From assembly GCF_026319365.1 (NCBI RefSeq), contig NZ_JAPDMS010000001.1:569417-633416 (forward strand): a stretch of DNA of 64,000 bases, read 5' to 3'. The position numbers and the translations under genes were made by a program. The notes beneath the pieces were generated by a model. The model saw only the letters and a program-made list of their open reading frames with translations, had not been told where the DNA came from and ran no database searches. The DNA comes from Methylophaga sp. OBS1. Its GTDB lineage: Bacteria > Pseudomonadota > Gammaproteobacteria > Nitrosococcales > Methylophagaceae. Below, piece after piece: positions 1 through 11,327 of the stretch. Position 1 is the stretch's first letter, and every line of letters starts with the position of its first letter.

Positions 1-181
1 CTACATGGCGGAACTGGCTGAGCCAACTGAATCTCTGTCAATTTTGATTTACAACTTCTCCGGTATGCCGTTTGACAATCAGATCGAGCTGGCCTGGGCC
101 GCGTTCTTGGTACTGGTTATGATTGTACTGATATTCAATGTCCTGGCTCGCGTTGTCGGCAAAAGCAAATTTAAAGATTAG
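1..181 (+). CDS. pstA: Phosphate ABC transporter permease PstA, C-terminal fragment
   Basis: Only the last 59 codons are in the window; the frame starts at base 2 and ends with TAG at 179-181. The piece has a polar stretch followed by one hydrophobic membrane segment (AWAAFLVLVMIVLIFNVLAR) and a short basic tail, as at the C-terminus of PstA-type inner-membrane permeases. The identification rests mainly on the next gene, pstB, which begins 12 bases later in the same direction and encodes the matching ATPase. PstA and PstC form the channel that imports inorganic phosphate. The fragment alone would not be diagnostic. Confidence 0.75.
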   Translation, partial: YMAELAEPTESLSILIYNFSGMPFDNQIELAWAAFLVLVMIVLIFNVLARVVGKSKFKD

Positions 182-193
182 TCGAGGTTTAAC

Positions 194-1021
194 ATGAACA
201 ATCAATCCGAACTGGACACTTTTATCGCTGAAAAGTACGTGCCACAAGGCCCGGTCGTGCTGGACTGTCAGGTAAACAACATTTACTACGGCGACTTTCG
301 TGCCGTGCGTGACACCAACATCCCGGTTGAAAAAAACAAAGTCACCGGTTTTATCGGCCCCTCCAGTTGCGGTAAAAGTACGGTGCTGAGAAGTATGAAC
401 AGAATGAATGATCTGATTGATTCGTTCAGGTTCGACGGTCAGATTCATTACCATAACCAGAATATCTACAGTAAAAAGGTCGATGCCGTTGTCGTCAGAA
501 GATACATCGGCATGGTATTCCAGTTACCGAACCCGTTCTCGATGAGCATTTATGACAATGTCGCTTTCGGCTTGCGTCTGAACCGCTTTAAAGGTGACGA
601 AGAAGAAATGGTTGTCAGAGCATTAGAGCGTGCTGCTATCTGGAACGATGTGAAAGACAAGCTCAATAACAGCGGACTGTCTTTGTCAGGTGGTCAGCAG
701 CAGCGTTTGTGTATTGCCAGAGCTATCGCCACTGAGCCTGATGTCCTCTTGATGGATGAGCCCTGTTCTGCCCTGGACCCCATTGCCACACGTCAGATTG
801 AAGAACTGATGATCGAGCTGAAACAGCACTATAGTGTCGCGCTGGTCACGCATAACATGCAGCAGGCGACCCGTGTTGCAGATGTGACGGCATTTATGGG
901 CGTGGATATCTCTAAAGGCGGTCGCACCGGTCATCTGGTAGAGATGGGTGACACGCAACAGATTTTTGAAGATCCCAAGCAGAAATTGACTCAGGCTTAT
1001 GTCCGGGGTGAGTTCAGCTAA
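194..1021 (+). CDS. pstB: Phosphate ABC transporter ATP-binding protein PstB
   Basis: 275 residues, the usual PstB length. It hydrolyses ATP on the cytoplasmic face to drive phosphate import through PstCA. The Walker A motif is GPSSCGKST (residues 55-63), the ABC signature is LSGGQQQR and Walker B is VLLMDEP, followed by SALDP and a switch His in VTHNMQQA. The phrase LRSMNRMNDLI after Walker A is typical of PstB rather than other ABC ATPases. It follows pstA by 12 bases and is evidently in the same operon. No phoU follows; the next gene is a Fic-like protein. Regulation cannot be judged because the operon promoter lies outside the window. Confidence 0.93.
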   Translation: MNNQSELDTFIAEKYVPQGPVVLDCQVNNIYYGDFRAVRDTNIPVEKNKVTGFIGPSSCGKSTVLRSMNRMNDLIDSFRFDGQIHYHNQNIYSKKVDAVVVRRYIGMVFQLPNPFSMSIYDNVAFGLRLNRFKGDEEEMVVRALERAAIWNDVKDKLNNSGLSLSGGQQQRLCIARAIATEPDVLLMDEPCSALDPIATRQIEELMIELKQHYSVALVTHNMQQATRVADVTAFMGVDISKGGRTGHLVEMGDTQQIFEDPKQKLTQAYVRGEFS

Positions 1022-1108
1022 TTGATGATGAGTATGATTAAAACGGATGTTAATCAGACTCGGGCTGCAGTTACTTGTTTTATCACGGTGTCGGGGTAAG
1101 GCTTGATC

Positions 1109-1771
1109 ATGACACCATCACGGTTAAACTTGGCTGAGATCCGATCTTCTCTGAACCGGACACAACAGCGGTTCCATCAAATCAATGCTACGCTGACTGT
1201 TAAAAAGACGCCCCCCTCGGATGAGGTCATCGCCAATCTCCTGTCGGGGTATGCCTTGATCGATCAGTTTATCGCTCAGGGCATTGAGCTGTTTGAGTAC
1301 GGGAATTCGCATTACTTACTTGAGCTCAATCATACCGTGCTGTTTGAACATGCACCGGTGTCAGCGACTGAAGATGCCTCTCAGTTTGAAGCAACCGAAA
1401 GTTACTTCTACGAAAACCAGACAGCAGGTATCGGACAATTAATGGAGTGGCTGAATATTCACGACCACGACAGTGTCTGGAAGCAAGCTGCCGGCATTTT
1501 TACCTTTATGCTCAGTCAGCCACAGTTATTTCTCGAAGGCAATCACAGAACCGGCTCGCTGATCATGAGCTACGTGATGATGCAACAAGGTCATGCCCCT
1601 TTTGTTCTTACTGCAGAAAACGCCAAATTCTTCTTCGAACCGGCTGAGATGACAAAAAAACGCAGTAAAAATAATATTGTCGATGACTGGCTTTACCTGC
1701 CAAAGCAAACCAGAAAGTTTGCCGGCCTGTTGGAAAGTGAACAGAACAGGGACTTTGTGCTTGCTCTGTGA
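1109..1771 (+). CDS. Fic-domain-like protein with degenerate active-site motif
   Basis: 220 residues, no signal peptide or membrane segment. A stretch near residues 137-149 reads QPQLFLEGNHRTG, which resembles the Fic motif HPFx(D/E)GNGRxxR of AMP-transferring enzymes, but the catalytic His is Gln and the second Gly of GNGR is His. A helix-rich region before it fits a Fic core. If it is a Fic-fold protein, it is probably catalytically altered or inactive. I chose ATG 1109 because TAAGG lies 8 bases upstream; a TTG at 1103 is too close to that site. It starts 87 bases after pstB, so it might be cotranscribed with it. No antitoxin-like partner was recognised. The fold assignment is inference from one motif. 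Confidence 0.6.
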   Translation: MTPSRLNLAEIRSSLNRTQQRFHQINATLTVKKTPPSDEVIANLLSGYALIDQFIAQGIELFEYGNSHYLLELNHTVLFEHAPVSATEDASQFEATESYFYENQTAGIGQLMEWLNIHDHDSVWKQAAGIFTFMLSQPQLFLEGNHRTGSLIMSYVMMQQGHAPFVLTAENAKFFFEPAEMTKKRSKNNIVDDWLYLPKQTRKFAGLLESEQNRDFVLAL

Positions 1772-2071
1772 CTAGTGGTAAGCATCAGTAGATTTTTTCT
1801 GCTTGAGCTCGCCACGATTTGATTCCAGTATCCGCTCAAACTTATCGGGGTCCTGTTTGAGGATATCGACGTATTCCTGAACCATTTGCTGCCAGCCCGC
1901 TCCTGCGTGAATAGAGAATTTTTCCAGGGCCACAATCAATAGCTTGGCGGCCACGCGTAACTCTTTTTTATCTGCTTCACCATACCAATTGACTAACTCG
2001 TTATAGAGCACTTCAATTTTCTCCAGTGGCGTAAATTCAATAGTCAAATCATCTGGTGATTGTGTTTTCAT
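1772..2071 (-). CDS. Small acidic hypothetical protein
   Basis: 99 residues, soluble, rich in Glu, Lys and Leu, probably helical; no signal peptide, Cys cluster or known motif. Its stop codon directly abuts the stop of the convergent Fic-like gene with no bases between them. It is the last gene before the intergenic region shared with isocitrate dehydrogenase. I do not recognise the family. A start at 2071 (MKTQSPDDL) is plausible. The length, the codon use resembling its neighbours and the exact packing against the next gene support a real gene. Confidence 0.6.
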   Translation of the reverse strand: MKTQSPDDLTIEFTPLEKIEVLYNELVNWYGEADKKELRVAAKLLIVALEKFSIHAGAGWQQMVQEYVDILKQDPDKFERILESNRGELKQKKSTDAYH

Positions 2072-2404
2072 ACGCTTCGTGCCTGCTGATTACAGTGTCT
2101 GAAATTATGCCTAGTGGATGTCGGCCTTATTGATTAAGCACCTGCCATTGACATTATCTACCCAAATCGTGTGCCCAGGGGCTGCCAGATCAATTTAATT
2201 TTGCGCCTGGCAATGCCCGAATCGCTGAGCAGATGCCTCAATTATGAAAACCCAGCTTTCCTAAAATAAGGCGTAAATATCTCATTATGACCGCAGTCAA
2301 TGACGCTAATATGACAAGCTTGAATGATGACGCCAGTCAAACAGCATAAGCATAAAAAAAAAGCCCTCTACTGAGGGCTTTTCATCTGCCATTGGCTGTT
2401 GCTG
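2072..2404. other. Intergenic region upstream of hypothetical gene and downstream of icd
   Basis: 333 bases. The only clear structure is the bidirectional terminator at 2353-2383. The rest should contain the promoter of the leftward gene at 1772-2071. I see no open reading frame with a ribosome site, no tRNA and no strong palindrome here. Confidence 0.6.
2353..2383 (-). terminator. Rho-independent terminator of icd
   Basis: The stem AAGCCCTC / GAGGGCTT with a four-base loop is flanked by an A-run on the left and TTTT on the right. Read leftwards it follows the icd stop codon by about 20 bases and ends in a long U-tract. It could also work in the other direction. Confidence 0.85.
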
Positions 2405-5028
<2,624 letters not shown>

Positions 5029-6057
5029 CTACGAGGCCTGCTCCCCACGGGCAAAAACAGCCAGAGGATGCGTGGTAATGATGTGCATCATCACACGCTG
5101 GCCCGGCTCTGCGATGTTCTCATGACTGCAACGAATTTTGACCATAGCGCCAGTATCAGTTTTGATACCGTACAAGCGGGCACTCCCTTCATAACGGCTC
5201 CAGATGATCTCGCCATTACCGGTGTCATCCAATGTTAACGAGAGATCGTCCGGTCTGAGCAATAAGTCGACATCACCCTGCGCACCATTCACCGGTGCTG
5301 CCGGTGCATTACCCAATGCGGTGGCAACGATATTACTTGCCGCATCCAGCGTACCGGGCAGAAAACTGGCATCGCCCAGGAATCGGGCAACAAAGCGATT
5401 TTGTGGTTCGCTGAAACAGCGCTCCGGTGTGCCAATCTGTTCCAGCTTGCCGTCTTTGAGTACACCAATCCGATCGCCAACAGACAGGGCTTCTTCCTGA
5501 TCATGGGTGACCCAGATAGCCGGTACACCGGCATCTTTCAGTGCGTGACGAATTTCCCAACGTAAATCGTCTTTCAGTGCCGCGTCCAGATTGGATAAGG
5601 GTTCATCCAGCAAAACAAAAGCCGGCTCATGCGCCAGTGTCCTTGCAAGAGCGACACGCTGTTTCTGGCCACCGGATAGATTCGCCGGTCTGGTATCCCG
5701 CCAGGGGCTCAACCCCAGCAGTTCAATCCACTGTTCCGCTTTGCTTTTGTCTTTGAGTTTGAAGCCGACATTTTCAATCACTGTCAGATGCGGAAATAAG
5801 GCAAAGTCCTGAAACACCATGCCGACCTGCCGTTTCTCAGGCGCAATCGTTTTGTTGGCCGTCACTGTTTGCGAGCCCAGCCTGATCGTGCCTTCCGAAA
5901 TCGGAATCAGTCCCGCCAGTGCCTGGAGAATGGTGGTTTTGCCACACCCGGTGGGGCCGACCAGTGTCAACAACTCGGCATCACCCAGCGTGAAACTGAG
6001 GTTGTCGACAACTTTTTTCTGACCGTAATGGACAGAGACATTCTGCACTTCAATCAT
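5029..6057 (-). CDS. fbpC: Iron(III) ABC transporter ATP-binding protein
   Basis: 342 residues. Cytoplasmic ATPase energising ferric iron import. Walker A GPTGCGKTT near residue 34, Q-loop VFQDFALFPHLTV, signature LSGGQKQR, Walker B VLLDEPLSNLD and switch His in VTHDQEEALS are intact. The C-terminal 100 residues, beginning near VDLLLRPDDL, form the OB-like extra domain of FbpC/AfuC ATPases. The start ATG overlaps the stop of fbpB by four bases, so the two are translationally coupled. It is the last gene of the Fur-box operon at 5029-9427. Similar ATPases serve polyamine or sulfate transport, but the permease and binding protein next to it are of the iron type. Confidence 0.9.
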   Translation of the reverse strand: MIEVQNVSVHYGQKKVVDNLSFTLGDAELLTLVGPTGCGKTTILQALAGLIPISEGTIRLGSQTVTANKTIAPEKRQVGMVFQDFALFPHLTVIENVGFKLKDKSKAEQWIELLGLSPWRDTRPANLSGGQKQRVALARTLAHEPAFVLLDEPLSNLDAALKDDLRWEIRHALKDAGVPAIWVTHDQEEALSVGDRIGVLKDGKLEQIGTPERCFSEPQNRFVARFLGDASFLPGTLDAASNIVATALGNAPAAPVNGAQGDVDLLLRPDDLSLTLDDTGNGEIIWSRYEGSARLYGIKTDTGAMVKIRCSHENIAEPGQRVMMHIITTHPLAVFARGEQAS

Positions 6058-7580
6058 GAGAGAGAGGGTTCCTCTTCGATGACATCGGTCTGGTTCCAGC
6101 GCTCGCCATAAAACATGACGGCCAGAGCCAGAGCGGAGATCACGACTAATAACAGCCCGGGGATCGCTGCCTGCCCAAAATAGCCGGCTTCATAGACACG
6201 CCAAAGGTAAGTGGCCAACGTCTCAAAATCCAGCGGGCTCAGGATCAACGTTGCCGGTAATTCTCGCATGACCTCAAGGAATACCAAAGCGGCACCGGCA
6301 ACGATGCCACGAATACTGAGCGGCAGTGTTATGCGACGGAAGGCCTCTTTGCGACAGGCCCCGAGCAATCTGGCTGCCTTCACCAGACTGGGATCAAGAC
6401 GCTCAGAGGTAGAGCGAATCGACCCCACCGCGAGGGGTAAAAAGCGCATCACATAAGCCAGCACCAGCAGAGCCAGCGTCTGGTAAAGCAATGAGAGCTG
6501 CAGACCAACATAGACCAGGGCTGTGCCCATCACGATACCGGGTACCCCAAAACCGAGATAACTCACCCGCTCCATCAGTCGACCAAACTTACCGCTGATA
6601 GCCGCCTGGGCTACAGGCAAGGCAAAGATGACCGTTGCGATCGCCGCAAAAAACGCAGCATAGGCTGAGTTCCAGGCATAAACCAGCTCAAAGTTACCGG
6701 CGCCCTCCCGCCAAAGCCAGATAGCAAACACAGCCAGCGGCAGGATGATGGATAAGGCAATCACCGGCATGGTGGCCAGCAGCATGGCTGAGATACGAAG
6801 CCTGCCCGGCCATAACGTCAGCGATTTGCCCGGTCTTTCATGGGTTCCCTTCACGCGTGACTCCAGAAACAAAATCAGGCCGACGATTACCAGCAATTGT
6901 AGTGACAGCATCGCCGCCTGACTCAAACCGAAGCTGTTGTACTCGACATAAATCATGCGGGTAAAGGTATCCAGGCGCAGAATAGCTGGGGTACCAAAAT
7001 CAGAAAGCGCATACATCGCAGCCAGGAGTGCACCGGCTGCAATGCCATTGGTGATTCGGGGCAACACGACTGACCACAAGCTGCTGAGCAAAGACATTCC
7101 CAATGTGCGGGCAGCGTAAACCAGACTGGCATCAAGACTCAGCAATGAGGCTCGCACGGTTAGCATCACAAAAGGATAGGTGTACAGCGCCATCACCACA
7201 CTGGAACCTAACAAGCCATCAAAACTGGGGGTAGTCAGGCCGGTTAACTGTTCGATTTCGCCACCGGGACCGAAAGCCGCATAGAGCGTGAAAGCACCGA
7301 TATAACTGGGGATAGCTAATGGTGCAGCCAGCACAACCAGCCAGAACTTACCCCAAGGCAGCCTGACATAGGCTGTGAGCAGTGCCAGCGGCACGCCAAG
7401 GAGTACCGCCCCGCCGGCAGTGAACAGCATCAAAGCCAGCGTATTGGTGAGAATCTCCAGATTACGGGCATCAAAAAACTGCGGGCTGTCTGCTGCCAGT
7501 GCTATCAATACCACCACCGGCATCACTGCAATCAACGCAATGATAAATGCCAGTGGATACGACGGGGACCATCGCTTCAT
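6054..7580 (-). CDS. fbpB: Iron(III) ABC transporter permease, two-domain
   Basis: 508 residues with about twelve hydrophobic segments in two homologous halves, each holding an ABC permease coupling loop (AARTLGMSLLSSLWSVVLPRI in part near residue 160, and KAARLLGACRKEAFRRITLP near 405). This duplicated layout is typical of FbpB/SfuB permeases, which act alone where other importers need two subunits. It overlaps fbpA upstream by four bases and fbpC downstream by four bases. The product sits in the inner membrane and passes Fe(III) from FbpA to the cytoplasm. Confidence 0.92.
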   Translation of the reverse strand: MKRWSPSYPLAFIIALIAVMPVVVLIALAADSPQFFDARNLEILTNTLALMLFTAGGAVLLGVPLALLTAYVRLPWGKFWLVVLAAPLAIPSYIGAFTLYAAFGPGGEIEQLTGLTTPSFDGLLGSSVVMALYTYPFVMLTVRASLLSLDASLVYAARTLGMSLLSSLWSVVLPRITNGIAAGALLAAMYALSDFGTPAILRLDTFTRMIYVEYNSFGLSQAAMLSLQLLVIVGLILFLESRVKGTHERPGKSLTLWPGRLRISAMLLATMPVIALSIILPLAVFAIWLWREGAGNFELVYAWNSAYAAFFAAIATVIFALPVAQAAISGKFGRLMERVSYLGFGVPGIVMGTALVYVGLQLSLLYQTLALLVLAYVMRFLPLAVGSIRSTSERLDPSLVKAARLLGACRKEAFRRITLPLSIRGIVAGAALVFLEVMRELPATLILSPLDFETLATYLWRVYEAGYFGQAAIPGLLLVVISALALAVMFYGERWNQTDVIEEEPSLS

Positions 7581-8614
7581 AGCACCCCGACATTGCGCAT
7601 CAGATCGATGGTAGGTCGCAGATCAGCCAGACGAGTCAGATCAATTTGCGGCGGATTGATGGTATTAAGTCTCGGCAGCCCTTCCGGTGGCATAACGCCA
7701 TTGACCAGCGGAATCTCACAGGCCTCCTCGGCCAGATATGACTGAACTTCCCGGGTCAGCAGATAACGGATGAAATTAACCGGCAGCTCCCCTTCCCTAA
7801 GCGCCAGAATACCGGAAGCATTGACCAGACAGCCGGCATCATTATTGGTGAAAGCCAGATCCACATTGGCATCCGGTTTACCGGCTTTCAGGCGCAGCGA
7901 GTAATAATGATTGGCAAGACCGATATCGACTTCACCACGCTCTACCGCCATGACCACACCCAGTTCACCGGCAAATGTTTTGGCTTTCCTTTTCATGGCT
8001 TTCAGCCAGTCGGCAGTCACCTCATCTCCCTCGAGAATCCGCATCCCGGTGACAAAAGACTGAAATGCTGCATAAGCCGGTGCCCAGCCGATACTGAAGT
8101 CGGTATCAGGCAACGCCATAATATCCTGTGGGATTTTATCAACAGTCAGTCTTTCCGAATTGAAGGGAATGGTTCTGATTCGGCCCGTGATCGGCACCCA
8201 ATCTGGAAACTGGAATTCCTCTCGCAGCTGGCCGGTCAGGTCACTGGGTAATGGTTGTGCAAGTTGGTCGGCGGTCACCATGCCCACCGCACCAGAGTCA
8301 ACCGCCCAGAACAGGTCTGCACGACGCACCCCGGCTTTGGCTTCAGCCAGGATGGCATTGGTCAGTGAGGCGGTCGGTCCCCGTCGGATCTTCAGGTCCA
8401 GATCCGGGTTACGGTCCTCAATGGCTTTAATCACATTTTCATACAGACCACCCTCGCCACGTCCCAGGTAAAGCGTTAGTTCACCCTCCAGTTTGGGCAG
8501 TTCATCGACAGATAAGGCCCTGGCCGGATCGGCAAGCACCTGTCTGATATTGAGTGGCAAAGCCCCGGCAGCGGCGAGCGCTGCCAGAGTTTGTATGAAT
8601 GTTCTGCGTTGCAT
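7577..8614 (-). CDS. fbpA: Iron(III) ABC transporter periplasmic binding protein
   Basis: 345 residues. The N-terminus MQRRTFIQTLAALAAAG looks like a signal peptide with a twin-arginine pair, cleaved near a VLADP site around residue 29. The body is a type II binding protein fold of the FbpA/FutA class: LTLYLGRGEGGLYENVIKAI, then FWAVDSGAVGMV and GLANHYYSLRL, whose Tyr pair is where ferric-binding proteins ligate iron. Its start codon follows the stop of the upstream gene without a gap (TAAATG), and it overlaps fbpB by four bases. Substrate is inferred from family and the Fur box; thiamine or putrescine binding is less likely. Confidence 0.88.
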   Translation of the reverse strand: MQRRTFIQTLAALAAAGALPLNIRQVLADPARALSVDELPKLEGELTLYLGRGEGGLYENVIKAIEDRNPDLDLKIRRGPTASLTNAILAEAKAGVRRADLFWAVDSGAVGMVTADQLAQPLPSDLTGQLREEFQFPDWVPITGRIRTIPFNSERLTVDKIPQDIMALPDTDFSIGWAPAYAAFQSFVTGMRILEGDEVTADWLKAMKRKAKTFAGELGVVMAVERGEVDIGLANHYYSLRLKAGKPDANVDLAFTNNDAGCLVNASGILALREGELPVNFIRYLLTREVQSYLAEEACEIPLVNGVMPPEGLPRLNTINPPQIDLTRLADLRPTIDLMRNVGVL

Positions 8615-9427
8615 TTAGAAAACGTCCTTTCTCTCTTGAGCAGATTGTTCCAGCAGCGCATGGGCTGTGTCGATTTTCCCTTTCATGCTGTCAACGACAT
8701 CACGGACATCATCAAGGCTTTCATCATTCTGAATAGCCTGTGGCAGGATCACGTTGAAATCTTTTTCCAGATCTTCTACCAAGTCGGCATCCAGTGAAAT
8801 CAACTCACCTTCGACACCTTCAAACAGATTCAGGTAAGTGTCGTGAACGATGCCCACGGCTTCTTTAGGCAATTTCTCAGCATATTTAGCCACGACGCGA
8901 TCCAGACGGTTTTTGATGGCATCGAGCGCTTCCAGTGAGTTGGTCGGGTTTGCCTGCGTGGTAGCAACCTTCTCAGTCAGGCCTTTGTCCTGATACTGAG
9001 CGGCCAGTTTCACGGCACCGAGTGCCTGCCACAGTGACTGTTCCAGGAAGCGTTGTTGTTTCAGGATTTCTTCCATCGGGGCCTGCTCTTCCAACGCGCC
9101 TTTAACACCGAACAAGCCCTGCCAGATTGAGGCATAAACTGGTACGTAATTGGTTTCAATGGCCGAGTGGAATTTGACTTCTTCCCAGTATTCAACCAGT
9201 TGTTCAGGCTTGGCAGCTTCGACACCCCCTTCCTGATAGCGGTTAATCATGGCTTCCACTTTTGTACTGAGCCAGTTTACTTCTTCGCTGTAGGTGTCGA
9301 TATTGTCAGACAGGTGATTAACATGCTCACCCACAGGGCCATTTGCAAATGTAACCGGCGTGGTAAACAGTAAGGCAGCACTCAGTAGTGTGATCAGGGG
9401 CTGGCGTTTGAACCGATTGCTTATCAT
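8615..9427 (-). CDS. Unknown periplasmic helical protein, first gene of iron operon
   Basis: 270 residues. A clear signal peptide (LITLLSAALLFTTPVTFANG) ends near residue 29. The mature part is almost entirely helical and acidic, with many Glu/Asp and few Gly or Cys, and no recognised motif. The layout (helical, secreted, next to iron import) recalls imelysin- or EfeO-like proteins, but I cannot find their HxxE metal motif clearly; HSAIETN near residue 90 has a His-Ser-x-x-Glu pattern. It is the promoter-proximal gene of the operon: TAA is followed at once by the fbpA start. A role in periplasmic iron handling is inferred from position and the Fur box only. Confidence 0.8.
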   Translation of the reverse strand: MISNRFKRQPLITLLSAALLFTTPVTFANGPVGEHVNHLSDNIDTYSEEVNWLSTKVEAMINRYQEGGVEAAKPEQLVEYWEEVKFHSAIETNYVPVYASIWQGLFGVKGALEEQAPMEEILKQQRFLEQSLWQALGAVKLAAQYQDKGLTEKVATTQANPTNSLEALDAIKNRLDRVVAKYAEKLPKEAVGIVHDTYLNLFEGVEGELISLDADLVEDLEKDFNVILPQAIQNDESLDDVRDVVDSMKGKIDTAHALLEQSAQERKDVF

Positions 9428-9755
9428 CGTTTTATCTCCTGGAATTAGGATAAGTCAGTAAATTAAGGACACTCATGATAATGATACTCATTTCTATTAT
9501 CAGGGTAAACCAGATACAACATTGTTTCGCATTCTCGACTAGTGCCCTACTTCAAACTCAAATCAGACATACTTGTCATGTTTGAGTTCACCCCCACCAA
9601 CGCCTTCGGCCAGGACTTAAAGCGGCTTATTATGAAGCAAAAACACGCTTTCTCCTATCCTCGGACTATCACTGGCGACCACCCAATGCTGATGTGAATT
9701 AACCAGACAATGTACAATTGCTTCTTTTTTCTGAACTCAAAAGAAGCTGAACACT
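9428..9755. other. Divergent promoter region: iron operon and dienelactone hydrolase
   Basis: 328 bases. It holds the Fur box at 9477-9495 and an inverted repeat, AACTCAAA at 9555-9562 paired with TTTGAGTT at 9581-9588, in the middle. The start of the rightward hydrolase gene is preceded by a weak AAGAAG site. No reading frame worth calling is present. Confidence 0.55.
9477..9495. promoter_or_regulatory. Fur box of the iron operon
   Basis: GATAATGATACTCATTTCT matches the 19-base Fur consensus GATAATGATAATCATTATC at 15 positions, with the left ten all correct. It lies about 50 bases upstream of the first gene of the four-gene iron operon, as expected for iron-repressed transcription. Confidence 0.8.
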
Positions 9756-10499
9756 ATGAAAATTCAAAGCGATTTTGTTGATCTGGATACCCCCACCGGG
9801 GTGATGCGAACCTATATTCACCGCCCGGTTGGCGACGGCAGTTACCCGGTCATTCTGTTCTATTCTGAAATTTTCCAGCAAACCGGCCCGATCGAGCGTG
9901 CAGCACGTCTGATGGCGAGTCACGGCTATGCCGTGCTGGTTCCAGAAGTCTTCCACGAATTAAATCCGATTGGCACCGTGTTGGGCTATGATGACGCCGG
10001 CCGGGATAAAGGTAATGCCGACAAAGAAGCCAAAGACGTTCAGGGCTATGATTCAGACAATGTCGCAATGATTGAGTACGTCAAAACCCAAGACTGGTTC
10101 AACGGCCACATTGGTGCGATGGGTTACTGCATCGGTGGTCATCTGGCATTCCGCGCCGCGCTGCAACCCGAAGTCAAGGGCACGGCCTGTTTTTACGCCA
10201 CCGACCTGCATATCCAGAAGATTCCTAACAAGCCGGGGCAACACAGCATGGAACGACTGGATGATATCAAGGGTGAGCTGCTGATGATCTGGGGCAAGCA
10301 GGATAACCATGTGCCGAGAGAAGGTCTGGATAAAATCCACCAGCAATTGAATCAAACTGACATTACATTTACCTGGCATGAGTTCAATGCAGAGCATGCT
10401 TTTATGCGAGATGAAGGTGATGGCGGCCGCTACGATGCCCAGACCGCCATGATTGGTTACCAACTGGCACTGAACCTGTTTAGTCGCACGCTGCGATAG
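9756..10499 (+). CDS. Dienelactone hydrolase family protein
   Basis: 247 residues, cytoplasmic alpha/beta hydrolase. The catalytic triad of this family is visible: Cys125 in GYCIGGH, Asp183 in WGKQDNHVP and His214 in NAEHAF. A Cys nucleophile instead of Ser marks it as a dienelactone-hydrolase-type enzyme. The family splits dienelactones in chloroaromatic breakdown, but many members in organisms without that pathway act on unknown esters or lactones. It is monocistronic: divergent from the iron operon and followed by a terminator at 10519. The true substrate cannot be told. Confidence 0.85.
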   Translation: MKIQSDFVDLDTPTGVMRTYIHRPVGDGSYPVILFYSEIFQQTGPIERAARLMASHGYAVLVPEVFHELNPIGTVLGYDDAGRDKGNADKEAKDVQGYDSDNVAMIEYVKTQDWFNGHIGAMGYCIGGHLAFRAALQPEVKGTACFYATDLHIQKIPNKPGQHSMERLDDIKGELLMIWGKQDNHVPREGLDKIHQQLNQTDITFTWHEFNAEHAFMRDEGDGGRYDAQTAMIGYQLALNLFSRTLR

Positions 10500-10518
10500 T
10501 TCAAAACTGGCTTTATTC

Positions 10519-10557
10519 AAGGGGAGTTACCTGTTTCAGGTCTCCCCTTTTTTATTT
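10519..10557 (+). terminator. Rho-independent terminator after dienelactone hydrolase
   Basis: AAGGGGAG pairs with CTCCCCTT around a 14-base loop that can itself pair (ACCTG/CAGGT), followed by TTTTTT. It starts 20 bases past the stop codon. Confidence 0.85.
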
Positions 10558-10574
10558 TGTTAACCAGTTCACAT
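10553..10574. promoter_or_regulatory. Shared 22-base motif upstream of hemerythrin gene
   Basis: TATTTTGTTAAC, two bases (CA), then GTTCACAT. The same 22 bases, with only the central pair changed to TG, occur at 16546-16567 just before the response-regulator gene. The core GTTAAC-nn-GTTCAC can be read as an imperfect dyad. It looks like a transcription factor site; the factor is unknown. Confidence 0.45.
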
Positions 10575-10628
10575 TATGAAACAGTTCACAAGTGCAAAAT
10601 TCCTACATCAACTTGTGAGCGTAGAAAG

Positions 10629-11063
10629 ATGACTCAGCAAAAGAAAACACCCTTGTTATTAAGTTGGCATAAGGAGTTCGAACAGGACAAAGAAATCATA
10701 GATGAACAGCACCGTGCCATTCTCGCCAGCATCAACTCCATCTATTACCTGTTTTTAAAGGGCGAGGATAACAATCTGATCAAGCATCTCATGATGCTCT
10801 ATTCCCAACTGCAAATGCATTTCAAAACGGAGTTGCTCATACTGCGCCAGCATGAGTCACCATTGGTCAGCGATTATGAGCATCAAGCCGAGGCATTACT
10901 GACATCTTTGCTTGATATCTGTGATGTCAAAAACCTGGATCATCAAACACAGGCACTTTTCGAGCAGTTCAAGAAATGGTGGCAAGCCCATCTTCAGTTG
11001 CATCAGCAAATTACCCCCTACTTATTCAAATGGGATGGCGACTTCTGTCGGGTCGTCGCCTGA
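10629..11063 (+). CDS. Hemerythrin-like metal-binding protein
   Basis: 144 residues. Bacteriohemerythrins hold a di-iron site in a four-helix bundle and bind oxygen or sense it. Pieces of that motif are seen: LSWHKEFEQDKEIIDEQHRAIL at the start (split here by helix A/B ligands His and Gln-His), HFKTELLILRQHE in the middle and HLQLHQQITPYLFKWD at the end. Spacing is looser than in the canonical form, so some ligands may differ. I start at ATG 10629; a TTG frame reaching back to 10557 would begin inside the preceding terminator. The 22-base motif upstream is shared with a response regulator gene. Confidence 0.75.
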   Translation: MTQQKKTPLLLSWHKEFEQDKEIIDEQHRAILASINSIYYLFLKGEDNNLIKHLMMLYSQLQMHFKTELLILRQHESPLVSDYEHQAEALLTSLLDICDVKNLDHQTQALFEQFKKWWQAHLQLHQQITPYLFKWDGDFCRVVA

Positions 11064-11251
11064 TTCGCCCAGATAACGGGCCCTGGCTTCAGGAGCGTGA
11101 TCTATCGCACTGAGTCGAAGCAGACCGCTTTTTTTAAAGTTCAAAGTCAATTTCGAGACAGCTAAGCACCTCTTTCTTCGTGGGTTTCCAAAAAAAACCA
11201 AACAAACGCTTCACATTCTCAAAAGATGTTGTAGAATGCCACGCTTTCTTG

Positions 11252-11327
11252 GGGTGCTTAGCTCAGCTGGGAGAGCATCGCCCTTACAAGGCGAGGGTCG
11301 GGGGTTCGATCCCCTCAGCACCCACCA
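11252..11327 (+). tRNA. tRNA-Val (anticodon TAC), with encoded CCA
   Basis: The 76-base cloverleaf begins GGGTGC and ends GCACCC-A-CCA. D-arm GCTCAGCTGGGAGAGC, anticodon stem CGCCC/GGCGA-like around CTTACAA (anticodon TAC) and T-arm GGGGGTTCGATCCCC are all present. It closely matches the E. coli valine tRNA with this anticodon. It stands alone between hemerythrin and a small hypothetical gene. Confidence 0.97.
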
